From an uncultured Fodinibius sp. (lineage in GTDB: Bacteria > Bacteroidota > Rhodothermia > Balneolales > Balneolaceae): a stretch of DNA of 64,000 bases. The notes beneath the pieces are model-generated. The model searched no databases. It had not been told where the DNA came from and saw only the letters and a list, made by a program, of their open reading frames with translations. How positions within the stretch are numbered: the stretch's first letter is position 1; the number at the start of each line of letters is the position of its first letter. The position numbers and the translations under genes were made by a program. Location of the stretch: NCBI GenBank assembly GCA_913057775.1, contig CAJXOG010000002.1, forward strand, positions 1-64,000, written 5' to 3'. Positions 37,115-45,261 of the stretch are shown piece after piece.

Positions 37115-37585
37115 TTAATTTCTTACCCGCTCCGTTAAGCCCTTTAAGAAATACCGCAGAATCTGATCGCCGCATTCGCGGTAGTTATCATGCCCCTTAC
37201 GACGGAAAAGAGCACTCATCTCGTGCTTGGATATCGAAAATCCACCCCGCTCGAGGGTATCATGCATATCTTTTTCACGCAGTTTAAATGCTACCCGAAG
37301 TTTCTTAAGCACCATGTTATTGGTGACCGGTGTTTTGATAGGTCGCGGCGGATGTTTTTTACTCTTGCCTCGCTTGTGATAGATGAGTCCATCTAAAAAA
37401 TGAGCCATAAGTACGTGACCGCAATCTTCTCCCTTCTCATCATCAGGCAGATCCTGACTCTTAAAAATATGGGCTACCTCACCTCGTTCGGGTTTGTATC
37501 CTCGAAGCTTGAGAATATTTGCTATCTCAATATCATTAAGATCCAGCATGTAGCGGATACTTTGGATGACGTCGTCGTTTCTCAT
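37115..37585 (-). CDS. DUF1456 family protein (YehS-like)
   Basis: 156 residues made of two similar halves of about 70 residues (NDDVIQSIRYMLDLNDIEIANIL... and NNMVLKKLRVAFKLREKDMHDTL...), each ending in a short FxxKxxxDYRxCGD-like motif (KSQDLPDDEKGEDCGHVLMAHFLDGL; RRKGHDNYRECGDQILRYFLKGL). This duplicated organisation is diagnostic of DUF1456/YehS. Function is unknown. The gene stands alone between a repeat-rich gap (36455-37114) and the divergent transporter gene. Confidence 0.9.
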   Translation of the reverse strand: MRNDDVIQSIRYMLDLNDIEIANILKLRGYKPERGEVAHIFKSQDLPDDEKGEDCGHVLMAHFLDGLIYHKRGKSKKHPPRPIKTPVTNNMVLKKLRVAFKLREKDMHDTLERGGFSISKHEMSALFRRKGHDNYRECGDQILRYFLKGLTERVRN

Positions 37586-37820
37586 GAATTATATAGAATA
37601 AGATGGGAATTGCAGATCAATATTGTGCCTAAAGATAGGGTTTTGGGCAGGACTTTCGAATTATGACGGGCAAGAATTTGCACTCAATGGAATAAAAGCC
37701 TACTTATTGAAACGAACGAAGGTTTTAATTTCTTAAGAAATACGAAGCAAAGTTATAACATGTTTTTGAAGTTTTGTTTATTGTTATTTCCTGATCAACA
37801 TAATTAACTGGTGATTGTGT

Positions 37821-40046
37821 ATGGATGAACAAACTCCGGGAGAAGCAACGCTGCAAGAGCAGGTTGAAGAACGAGAATCCACCGTTCAGCAAAAATACGG
37901 TACGTTTGGCGGGGTATTTGTTCCAACCTTACTTACCATTTTGGGCGTTATCTTATTCCTGCGTCAAGGCTGGGTGATCGGGAACGCCGGGCTACTGGGC
38001 GGATGGCTGATCATCACGCTTGGTTTTGTGATTGTGACTTTTACGGCCCTTTCGATGTCGTGTATTACTACTAACATTCGCATCAAAGCGGGCGGGGCCT
38101 ATTCCATCATCTCGCAATCGCTTGGATTGGAAGTAGGCGGCAGTGTGGGTGTGCCCCTATATCTTGCACAGACCTTTGCCATCACCATGTATATTTTCGG
38201 TTTCAGAGAAGGGTGGCTGTATATCTTCCCTGAGCATTATGCCATTTTAGTTGATATTTCAGTATTTGCCATTCTTTTCATGGTGGCCTTTTTGAGTGCC
38301 AAGCTGGCGTTTCGCATACAGTATATTATTTTAGCAGTTATTGTCGGCGCATTAATTTCTGTGGGAGCTACCGTTTTTACCGGAGCTATGGAGCATAGCA
38401 TACAGTGGTGGGGGGACTTCCCCGGTGCGCCCGAGGATAATTTTCAGGGCGTCAGCTTTTGGGTGGTCTTTGCCGTGTTGTTCCCGGCGGCCACAGGTAT
38501 CATGGCCGGAGCCAATATGTCGGGTGAGCTCAAGAATCCCAAGAAAAGTATACCGCTGGGCACCCTTTCTGCTATTGCGATCAGCTATGTGATTTATATG
38601 GCGAGTGGCTATTGGATGGCTAAGATTGCCCCGGTTGATGAGCTGGTAAGCAACTATAATGTGATGATCGATTATGCGTTTTGGGCACCGGCGGTACTGG
38701 GCGGCTTGCTGGGCGCTACCTTTTCATCGGCGCTGGCCTCTATCGTAGGGGCACCGCGTATTCTACAGGCGCTGGGCGATCACAAGATATTTCCGGGAGG
38801 AGAGATATTTTCAAAGCTGGCCGATAACGGGGAGCCGCGCAATGCCATTCTATTAACCGGCGGGCTGGTGCTGGCGACGCTTCTGCTTCGGGATCTAAAC
38901 ACCATTGCTCCGCTCATTACCATGTTCTTTTTAATCACCTATATGATGATCAATCTGGTGGTATTTATTGAGCAACGGATGGATATGATCAGCTTCCGCC
39001 CCACCTTTAATATTCCCAAATTTGTGCCATTTCTGGGAACAGTGGGCTGCCTGTTTACCATGTTTATTATCAATTCTACCTTTGGACTTATTGCCCTGGG
39101 TTTTGTGATAGTCACCTATCTGTATCTATCCAACAGAAAACTAAAAGTGCCTTACGGTGATATGCGAAGCGGCCTTTTTGTTTCGCTTGCCGAATGGGCG
39201 GCCAAAAGGGTATCCTCGCTGCCCGAAGAGAATGAACGCGCCTGGAAGGCCAACTTGTTGGTTCCGGTTAGAAGTTCACGGGAGCTGCGCGGCAATTTTA
39301 GTTTGATAAGAAACCTTGTATATCCCAAGGGATCGGTTAAGCTGGTGGGGGTGTCTCAAACAGAAAGTGACAGTAATTTCAGGGATTCACTGATGGACTT
39401 TGCGATGTCGTTCAGCCGGGAGAGTATTTATGCCCGCTGGAGTGTTATCGATTCTGATAAATTTAAAGAAGGAGTGCTGAATTCACTGCAAACATTGCAG
39501 GGTACCTTTTTCAAGCCCAATATTTTATTCTTGCGATTACCTGCTCACAAAAGGTATGACGATGAAATACTGTCGATTATTAAGCAGGCCCGGCTGAATA
39601 ATATGGGGATTCAGTTATATGTAGAAGATACCATCGCCCAGCTCGGCCGCAGTGCGTCGGTAAATGTGTGGATCCGAGAGCAGAGTCCTGATTGGGATTT
39701 AAGTATGGAGCTTGGCAATGTGGATCTGGCCCTGCTAACCGCCTACAAATTAAAAGTGAACTGGGATGCCCAGATGCGTGTGATTACCGTAGTGGATGAG
39801 CCACAGGTAGATGAGGCCTACCGCTACCTGGAGAATCTGCTTGATGTGGCGCGCTTGCCCGACGCTATCGCTCATGTTGAGATCGGATCGTTTAAAGAGG
39901 CGATGCAAAATGCTCCTCAGGCGGACCTGGATTTAATGGGACTACCCGAAGATCCCGATCTTGAAGAGCTGCGCTCATTTGTAGATAAAACACAGTCGGC
40001 CTGTGTATTTGTGGCCGATTCGGGCAACGAAAATATCCTGGCGTAA
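37821..40046 (+). CDS. Cation-chloride-cotransporter-like APC superfamily permease
   Basis: 741 residues from the ATG at 37821; a TTG two codons earlier is less likely. The first 460 residues hold about 12 membrane helices of the amino acid-polyamine-cation fold, with the SLC12-type start YGTFGGVFVPTLLTILGVILFLR, the AGGAYSIISQSLG motif and PAATGIMAGANMSGELKNP, which identify the bacterial NKCC-like group. About 280 cytosolic residues follow (from RKLKVPYGDMRSG), like the C-terminal regulatory domain of SLC12 proteins. It probably moves K+, Na+ and/or Cl-, or amino acids; the ion cannot be fixed by sequence. The presumed role in osmotic or ionic balance is inference. Confidence 0.88.
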   Translation: MDEQTPGEATLQEQVEERESTVQQKYGTFGGVFVPTLLTILGVILFLRQGWVIGNAGLLGGWLIITLGFVIVTFTALSMSCITTNIRIKAGGAYSIISQSLGLEVGGSVGVPLYLAQTFAITMYIFGFREGWLYIFPEHYAILVDISVFAILFMVAFLSAKLAFRIQYIILAVIVGALISVGATVFTGAMEHSIQWWGDFPGAPEDNFQGVSFWVVFAVLFPAATGIMAGANMSGELKNPKKSIPLGTLSAIAISYVIYMASGYWMAKIAPVDELVSNYNVMIDYAFWAPAVLGGLLGATFSSALASIVGAPRILQALGDHKIFPGGEIFSKLADNGEPRNAILLTGGLVLATLLLRDLNTIAPLITMFFLITYMMINLVVFIEQRMDMISFRPTFNIPKFVPFLGTVGCLFTMFIINSTFGLIALGFVIVTYLYLSNRKLKVPYGDMRSGLFVSLAEWAAKRVSSLPEENERAWKANLLVPVRSSRELRGNFSLIRNLVYPKGSVKLVGVSQTESDSNFRDSLMDFAMSFSRESIYARWSVIDSDKFKEGVLNSLQTLQGTFFKPNILFLRLPAHKRYDDEILSIIKQARLNNMGIQLYVEDTIAQLGRSASVNVWIREQSPDWDLSMELGNVDLALLTAYKLKVNWDAQMRVITVVDEPQVDEAYRYLENLLDVARLPDAIAHVEIGSFKEAMQNAPQADLDLMGLPEDPDLEELRSFVDKTQSACVFVADSGNENILA

Positions 40047-40135
40047 CACTGCTAAAGATCTTTCGTAGCAAAAATTGCACAAGAAAAAAGATTGAAATAC
40101 TGCTTTAGGGCAGTTATTCATCATTGTAAATATAA

Positions 40136-40891
40136 ATGCAATTTTTTAGGAAAATGGCTTTAGAATCTGCCAAAAAGATCGCATCGGAATATAAACTGAA
40201 TCTTACCTTAAAAAACACAACCGCATTTGCAGCGCTCTTATTTGTGATGCACGAGCTGCACGAGATTTCGCATACGGCCGTCGGTAGAATTATTTGTGGA
40301 TGCTGGGGCGAACGCAACTTTAACAGCTGGGGACTCTGCTGCGAAGGTGATTTGACAATTTTAGCCTCAATAGCAGGTCCTCTTTTTACCTACATGGTAA
40401 TTTATCTTGGGTACTATCTGCTGAGTAGTCGCTACGATAATTCTCCCGGGATAAAGTCTGTTGGCTTCGCATTAATATTTGGCAGCATGCCCTTTGCTCG
40501 AATTTTTACCGCAATGATGGGAATGGGAGATGAGCTCATGGAACTCGAATATTTCCTGGGTGACTATCTTGGAGATAATATGCTTTGGGCCCTTGCTATT
40601 GTGATGGTAACCGCGATCTGTCTGCCGCCGCTGTTACGCTGCTGGAATAGTATAACCTCATCCCAGCGGGTATGGGGTTTTACCGGATTTCTTTTACTGC
40701 CGTTTATCTTTGATCTGCTGGTCGTCATTATCGGGATGAATGCGCTGTATCAGCAGGGCGTGTTGGACCAGACAGGTATCATCGGGTCGCCCGTTATTGT
40801 GAATCTCTGGACACTGCTGTGGGTCGTTATGTTAGCATTTACTGCCAAGGAATTAAAAACGCTAATTGTTCCGGCGGAACAAAAGCAGTAA
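40136..40891 (+). CDS. Membrane protein with HExxH motif, possible membrane-embedded metalloprotease
   Basis: 251 residues with about five or six hydrophobic helices. In the first helix lies ALLFVMHELHEISHTAVGRI, which contains HEISH, an HExxH zinc motif placed within a membrane segment as in site-2 (M50) proteases. A second-metal-ligand motif (NxxPxxxxDG) as in M50 is not seen; the C-terminal half offers GMGDELMELEYFLGDYLGD with acidic residues that might serve. It could be a divergent intramembrane protease or a non-enzymatic relative. A second in-frame ATG (40154) has an AGGAAA nearby. Preceded by the SLC12-like gene, 90 bp upstream. Confidence 0.55.
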   Translation: MQFFRKMALESAKKIASEYKLNLTLKNTTAFAALLFVMHELHEISHTAVGRIICGCWGERNFNSWGLCCEGDLTILASIAGPLFTYMVIYLGYYLLSSRYDNSPGIKSVGFALIFGSMPFARIFTAMMGMGDELMELEYFLGDYLGDNMLWALAIVMVTAICLPPLLRCWNSITSSQRVWGFTGFLLLPFIFDLLVVIIGMNALYQQGVLDQTGIIGSPVIVNLWTLLWVVMLAFTAKELKTLIVPAEQKQ

Positions 40892-40992
40892 TTATTCGAG
40901 AAGATACTTACCCTTGAATAGGTACGGAGGCCTTGTTGTTGGCTGACAAATTTGGTAGCTATGGTTATACCACAAACCAATCAGATAGTAAT

Positions 40993-41196
40993 ATGAGAAA
41001 AATTATTTCAGCGGCATTACTAGTCGGAGGCATCCTGTTACTGTATTTCGGATACCAGGAATACCAGTCGTTTCAGTCAGAGGTTGACCAACTGTTTGGC
41101 GGTTCGGGCTCCGATAAAGCCATCTGGATGCTGGTAGGCGGCGGCGCGGCAACTATTGGCGGATTGATGGGATTATTGAGGGATAAAATAAAATAA
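40993..41196 (+). CDS. DUF3185 family small membrane protein
   Basis: 67 residues from the ATG at 40993; upstream in-frame codons (from 40933) are polar and unlike the family. Two membrane helices: IISAALLVGGILLLYFGY and AIWMLVGGGAATIGGLMGLL, joined by QSEVDQLFGGSGSDK, match the DUF3185 pattern. Function unknown. The segment downstream to 41533 contains only repeat copy B. Confidence 0.8.
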   Translation: MRKIISAALLVGGILLLYFGYQEYQSFQSEVDQLFGGSGSDKAIWMLVGGGAATIGGLMGLLRDKIK

Positions 41197-41230
41197 GTTT
41201 TTTGTATAGCTTTATGTCTTGACGTGATAT

Positions 41231-41377
41231 TGTCCATTTTTTGTCAGCAAAAAATGGACGAAAAAACTGTTGGGGGAATCGTAGATTTTGTTCTGGTTAA
41301 AGTTGACATAATACTGTTTGCTCTAATGCGTTCATCGTTTTTTGCGGTTTTCTTCCCGCGATTCGCCCCAAACCCTG
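41231..41377 (+). repeat. Dispersed intergenic repeat, family A, copy 2
   Basis: 147 bp, same orientation as copy 1. It opens with a stem TCCATTTTTTG / CAAAAAATGGA around a 4-nt loop, then GACGAAAAAACTGTTGGGGGAATCGTAGATTTTGTTCTG, a variable middle, and TCCCGCGATTCGCCCCAAACCC. The initial hairpin is more perfect here than in the other copies and could act as a terminator for the DUF3185 gene. Confidence 0.75.
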
Positions 41378-41533
41378 GTTAAAATCGGCTATCAATTCGA
41401 CAGATAATAGTTGAATTGATAGTAATAAAGGCGATGGCAGAATAGGGGGGGAACCGTATTGCGGGAAAGCATTTAATTTCTGATTATACCTTTATAAACT
41501 GTTTGTATAAGCATCCTAAAATCGGAAATCTTT

Positions 41534-41893
41534 ATGCGATTCTTCTTAAAAATAGTACTGCTTGCCGCCCTGCCAATCGGCGGTTACTGGCTCTACAAAA
41601 ACTGGGAGCAGCCGACCGAAATGGAAGACCAGCCCGAACCGGCGGAAGAAAATAAAGACACTTCCCAATCCCCTGCAGGGAGGGGTGCCGAGGAACGAGG
41701 CGGGGTGGGTTCGGCCGAGCAGATCATTGAAGAGCTGAGTAATATTGACGGCGTCACCAGCCGCGTGGCTGAAAATCTTTTTAAGATGGGAATCAAAAGT
41801 AAAGAAGCTCTGATGCAACTTTCGGAAGAGGAACTCCGATCAGTGAAAGGCATCGGACCCAAAAGAGCGGAGAAGATTCTTAATTTAGAGTGA
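41534..41893 (+). CDS. Membrane-anchored helix-hairpin-helix protein
   Basis: 119 residues. A membrane anchor (about 3-21, FFLKIVLLAALPIGGYWLY) is followed by an acidic, low-complexity linker (about 26-60, Glu/Pro/Asp rich) and a C-terminal pair of HhH motifs (LSNIDGVTSRVAENLFKMGI and LRSVKGIGPKRAEKILNLE). HhH pairs bind DNA backbones without sequence preference. A membrane-tethered HhH protein recalls competence proteins such as ComEA, but the single anchor and linker are different, and no partner competence gene is near. The linker codon use is GC-rich and may be young sequence. Confidence 0.6.
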   Translation: MRFFLKIVLLAALPIGGYWLYKNWEQPTEMEDQPEPAEENKDTSQSPAGRGAEERGGVGSAEQIIEELSNIDGVTSRVAENLFKMGIKSKEALMQLSEEELRSVKGIGPKRAEKILNLE

Positions 41894-42113
41894 TTTTGGT
41901 TCAGATGGGAATCCCTGAGGGGCAGCCCCAATCAGTTTTAGTCAGTCCTGCCCTGTAGATTATCCGTGATCAAACGCCATATAACTTAAATAATAGTCTT
42001 TTTAAGGTATGGGTTCTCTTCCGACCTTCATCCTGAGGTACATAGATCAGCCATACCTTATTACAGCATCGAACCCACCCAAATCTGCGTAACATTCAGT
42101 CAATTTAAACACC

Positions 42114-43250
42114 CTAAAACGTCAAAATCTGCTCCAGTTCACGATTTTGGTAGTAGTGGCGTCCCTTAATCTGGCGTTTCTCCAGTACCCCCATCTCATC
42201 CAGCTTGTTGAGATAGCTGCGGGCCGTATTCTCAGCATACAGACCAGCCTCTGTCAGATGACTCACCTTCGTAAAGGGTTGAGTAAAGATAGCGTCAATC
42301 AGCTGACGCGGGCGCTGGAAATTCTGCTCTGTTTCCACCGCTTCCAAAACCGCCTCCCTGGCCTCAAGGATATCGTTAATTTTGCGATACGTCAGACGTG
42401 CTGTAGAATCCACCGCCCGAAGGATATACAGTATCCATGACTCCCAGTCGCCCCGCTGAGATACTCCCGCCAGCGTATCGTAATACTCCTGCTTGTGATC
42501 AATGATATAACGACTTAGGTAGAGAATGGGAAGCTCCAGAAGATCCGCCTGCGTGAGATAGTGGATATTCAGGATACGACCCGCGCGCCCGTTACCGTCG
42601 CGAAATGGATGAATAGCCTCAAACTGAAAATGAGCAATGGCCATCTTCAACAGGGGTTCTTCGGGTGGTATGGAGTCATCATTCAGAAACGCTACGAGGT
42701 TCTCTAGCTTCTTGCGAAGCACATCCTTGCCTTTGGGCGGCGTATATACCCGCTTTCCGGCATTGGGACCGCTGCCGCCCTGACGAATATAAGTAGTTGC
42801 AAAGGGCGGACGGATACCTTCGCGGGTCTCTTTAATCTCCCGGTACAGGCTGATAAAGTAATCCACATCAAAATTGCCGTGTTCCTTCAGGTATTCGTGT
42901 CCTTTCCATATCGCTTCTCGATACCGAAGTACTTCTTTGGTAGGGCCGGATACATGATCATCAATCCGGTTGTCGCTGAATGCCTGGTACAGGTCATCAT
43001 CCGTAGTAAACACATTTTCGATAGCGCTGGAATCCCTTGCCTCCTGCAGAGTAATGCTGTTAATGAGCAGCGCTTGGTTGGGGATGGCTACGCTTCGTCC
43101 CGTCAATAGTCCCATTGCTTCCTTTGCCTGACCAAGTTGCTCATATATCTCTACCGTTTTATAAAGCTCATCATCAATGGGCAGCAGCGGAAGGTCGTTC
43201 CAAGGGGCGTTGCGATCGGGATTAACGTGATAAAGGGGCTGATTGGGCAT
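42114..43250 (-). CDS. Fic family protein (AMPylase) with N-terminal inhibitory helix
   Basis: 378 residues. The Fic motif HPFRDGNGRAGR begins at H214 and is intact, so the enzyme should transfer AMP (or another nucleotide) to target proteins. An inhibitory (S/T)xxxE(G/N) motif is present at S74-N79 (SSAIEN), placing the protein in class II, self-inhibited by its N-terminal helix. The C-terminal about 80 residues form a winged helix (TKVSHLTEAGLYAENTARSYLNKLDEMG), as in many prokaryotic Fic proteins that regulate DNA-binding partners. It is flanked by repeat-rich gaps and no antitoxin gene is adjacent. Targets are unknown. Confidence 0.92.
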   Translation of the reverse strand: MPNQPLYHVNPDRNAPWNDLPLLPIDDELYKTVEIYEQLGQAKEAMGLLTGRSVAIPNQALLINSITLQEARDSSAIENVFTTDDDLYQAFSDNRIDDHVSGPTKEVLRYREAIWKGHEYLKEHGNFDVDYFISLYREIKETREGIRPPFATTYIRQGGSGPNAGKRVYTPPKGKDVLRKKLENLVAFLNDDSIPPEEPLLKMAIAHFQFEAIHPFRDGNGRAGRILNIHYLTQADLLELPILYLSRYIIDHKQEYYDTLAGVSQRGDWESWILYILRAVDSTARLTYRKINDILEAREAVLEAVETEQNFQRPRQLIDAIFTQPFTKVSHLTEAGLYAENTARSYLNKLDEMGVLEKRQIKGRHYYQNRELEQILTF

Positions 43251-43640
43251 TAAAATACCTGTTATTTAATGTATGGTATGATTTCCAGCCTTAATTTAGT
43301 GATTATAATTCTAAATAGACATTAAAAAGTAAAAATTTTAATGTATGGTTAGGGTTTTGACCTTAATATCCAGGTGGAGATGCCCCTCAGGCATTAAATA
43401 GCCTTTAAATGTTGGCGGGTTTATTTTTTAATTAGTGATCAAAAATAAATTGGGACGGCTGAAAATGCTGAACTAGTCGCACTATTCGTTATGCCGAAAT
43501 ATTGAAATCTCTTCCAGGTAGAGTTACGGGATGCAATTAGGCGGTGTGGAGACTCGTATTGCAGGAGGATGAACATATTAGTTTGTTGTTTAAATATTCT
43601 TGGCGTTCCGTTTCTGTAACTTAAAGCAATTTGTATTATT

Positions 43641-43820
43641 CCTTTTACCTTGATGCAAAAGGAACCAAAAGATCAAGGCTGAGAATTGTGAACCCACAAT
43701 GGTCTGCAGGATACCGCGCATTTTAATGGTCCTTTTTTTTGGTAGCAATTCATACAATTGGTCACCGGTATAAAATGCACAAACGATATCCTTTGTCCTT
43801 TACACACAATTCTTAGGCCT
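43641..43820. repeat. Dispersed intergenic repeat, family D, copy 2
   Basis: Shares AAAAGATCAAGGCTGAGAATT, CGCATTTTAA and the end ATTCTTAGGCC with copy 1 at 36661-36846. GGCTGAGAATTGTG near the start and CACAATTCTTAGGCC near the end are inverted; GCGCATTTTAATGGTCC and GGTCACCGGTATAAAATGCAC form a second nested inverted pair. The whole forms one long imperfect hairpin. The rest of the 43251-44273 gap shows no gene. Confidence 0.65.
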
Positions 43821-44042
43821 GATGATAAACAGAAATAATTTTCATTTTATGTTATCCTGTACAGAAAGATTTTAGGATCGGGATCTCAAAAAATCTCTCA
43901 TTCTCTTAAATTATTCCAAGTTTTCTATCTCGTACCGTGGCACCGCTGCGGTACGTTGTTTAACAATTTGTAGTGTTCCTTCTGTCGTAGCCCGAGAATT
44001 CGGGGTTTTAGTACTACTAATTTCACGGTTTTAAAAACTTTA

Positions 44043-44190
44043 GGGGGTCTGGGGGAATCGCGGGAAGTATGGATTAGCGTAATGACGAATGTCGAAAAGC
44101 AATCCCTTCTTTTCTGCTATAGAAAGAACAATATCTACGATTCCCACCAGCACTTTTTTCGTCTATTTTTTGGTGACAAAAAATGAACAT
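44043..44190 (-). repeat. Dispersed intergenic repeat, family A, copy 3 (inverted)
   Basis: 148 bp in reverse orientation to copies 1 and 2. On the minus strand it reads TTTTTTGTCACCAAAAAATAGACGAAAAAAGTGCTGGTGGGAATCGTAGATATTGTTCT, then a variable middle, ending TTCCCGCGATTCCCCCAGACCCCC. The ends match copy 1 almost base for base while the centre does not. Confidence 0.75.
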
Positions 44191-44273
44191 CCAAAGAAGT
44201 CAGAGGCTTGCACGGATACTATAGAGAAATTAATAATCCCCCTAAACTTATTACACTTAGCGACCTTGGTGCC

Positions 44274-44789
44274 TTAGTGGTAATCTGTATGTTCCGGCTG
44301 TTCAAAGACTCGTTTCCCGAGTTCGCGTTCTTTTTTGGTAAGAAAGGATCCCTGTCCTTTTTGGCGGAAAAAACGGCAGGCCCGCCCGATGACATAAAAG
44401 AGAAGAAAGACAAGTACAGTGGCTATAACAGTTGCTACCGGTTGGCCGGTAATATTTTGATACACTGCCTGACCGTAGGCCACGCCTTCGTTTAGCAACT
44501 CCATCACGCGGTTTACCGCATCACCGCCATAACGCTGGTTAAAGGTTGCGGCGGTAAGCGTGTTATAATCCTGAATAACTGTGCCGATATAGGTAAGTGT
44601 ATCGGGCCATTTTGTAACTTGACGCAGAACTTCGCCAATGGAGCCGAAGCCAGTACCGATTTTGCTGAAAAAAGATCCACCGGCTCCAAGGACAATCATG
44701 GCGATAACACCGGCAGCAAGTTTAAACAGGTATTCCAGCAGGAATAAAATGGGTTTTGATGCAAGTGTAAGTAAACGGGATAAATTCAT
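44274..44789 (-). CDS. Hypothetical membrane protein
   Basis: 171 residues from the ATG at 44789, where the basic-hydrophobic MNLSRLL start fits better than the longer frame reaching 44921. Two membrane helices: about 12-36 (PILFLLEYLFKLAAGVIAMIVLG) and about 120-140 (VATVIATVLVFLLFYVIG). Between them is a soluble helical region with conserved-looking FNQRYGGDAVNRVMELL. The C-terminus is basic (RKKERELGKRVFEQP-like). The family is not recognised. It sits between the family-A repeat and the restriction operon. The 44790-45261 stretch upstream holds no convincing gene or promoter. Confidence 0.5.
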   Translation of the reverse strand: MNLSRLLTLASKPILFLLEYLFKLAAGVIAMIVLGAGGSFFSKIGTGFGSIGEVLRQVTKWPDTLTYIGTVIQDYNTLTAATFNQRYGGDAVNRVMELLNEGVAYGQAVYQNITGQPVATVIATVLVFLLFYVIGRACRFFRQKGQGSFLTKKERELGKRVFEQPEHTDYH

Positions 44790-45261
44790 ACGCCTGTCTG
44801 CTGAGGTTCCAAAGTATGCATTTTCTTCTGGGATGATGAAATGTTCTACAACCAATATAGTGAAAATGTGTATTGCTGCCATTTTGTGGATGAGTAACGG
44901 GGAGATAGGTATTAATATCAAAAAGAGTAGAGAAGATTTATGAAGTAACTTTTTGATTTTTAGCTTAATAAATGGATTTAAAAATCTGCGAAATGTGATG
45001 GAAAACTAGAGGTGGTTCAGATGATGAATTTCTGATAAGTTCATAAAATTAAGGCGCTAGAGTGATACTCTTCACGAGGCTAGAAGATCTCTTTAACAGG
45101 TTTAGAGCACTCTCTGACTTATATCAGCGAGTACAAAGAGTTCTTTATTAGGATGTGAGGTTCGGTTGGTAGGGATCTTCGTGGCTTTGACAAGGTAATT
45201 TGTAATCTTTCCTTAAATAGCTCACCTTGGAAATAGAATTTCTGAAAATAATATTACAAGA

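Noticed and set aside
42114-43250. Fic toxin-antitoxin pair
   Set aside because: The inhibitory motif lies within the Fic protein itself and no small antitoxin gene is adjacent.
36455-44273. Prophage or integrative element in the repeat-rich region
   Set aside because: No integrase, structural phage gene or attachment site was seen; the genes are ordinary chromosomal types.
44208-44495. 95-residue plus-strand frame over the hypothetical membrane gene
   Set aside because: It is antisense to the better supported minus-strand gene 44274-44789 and lacks any family feature.
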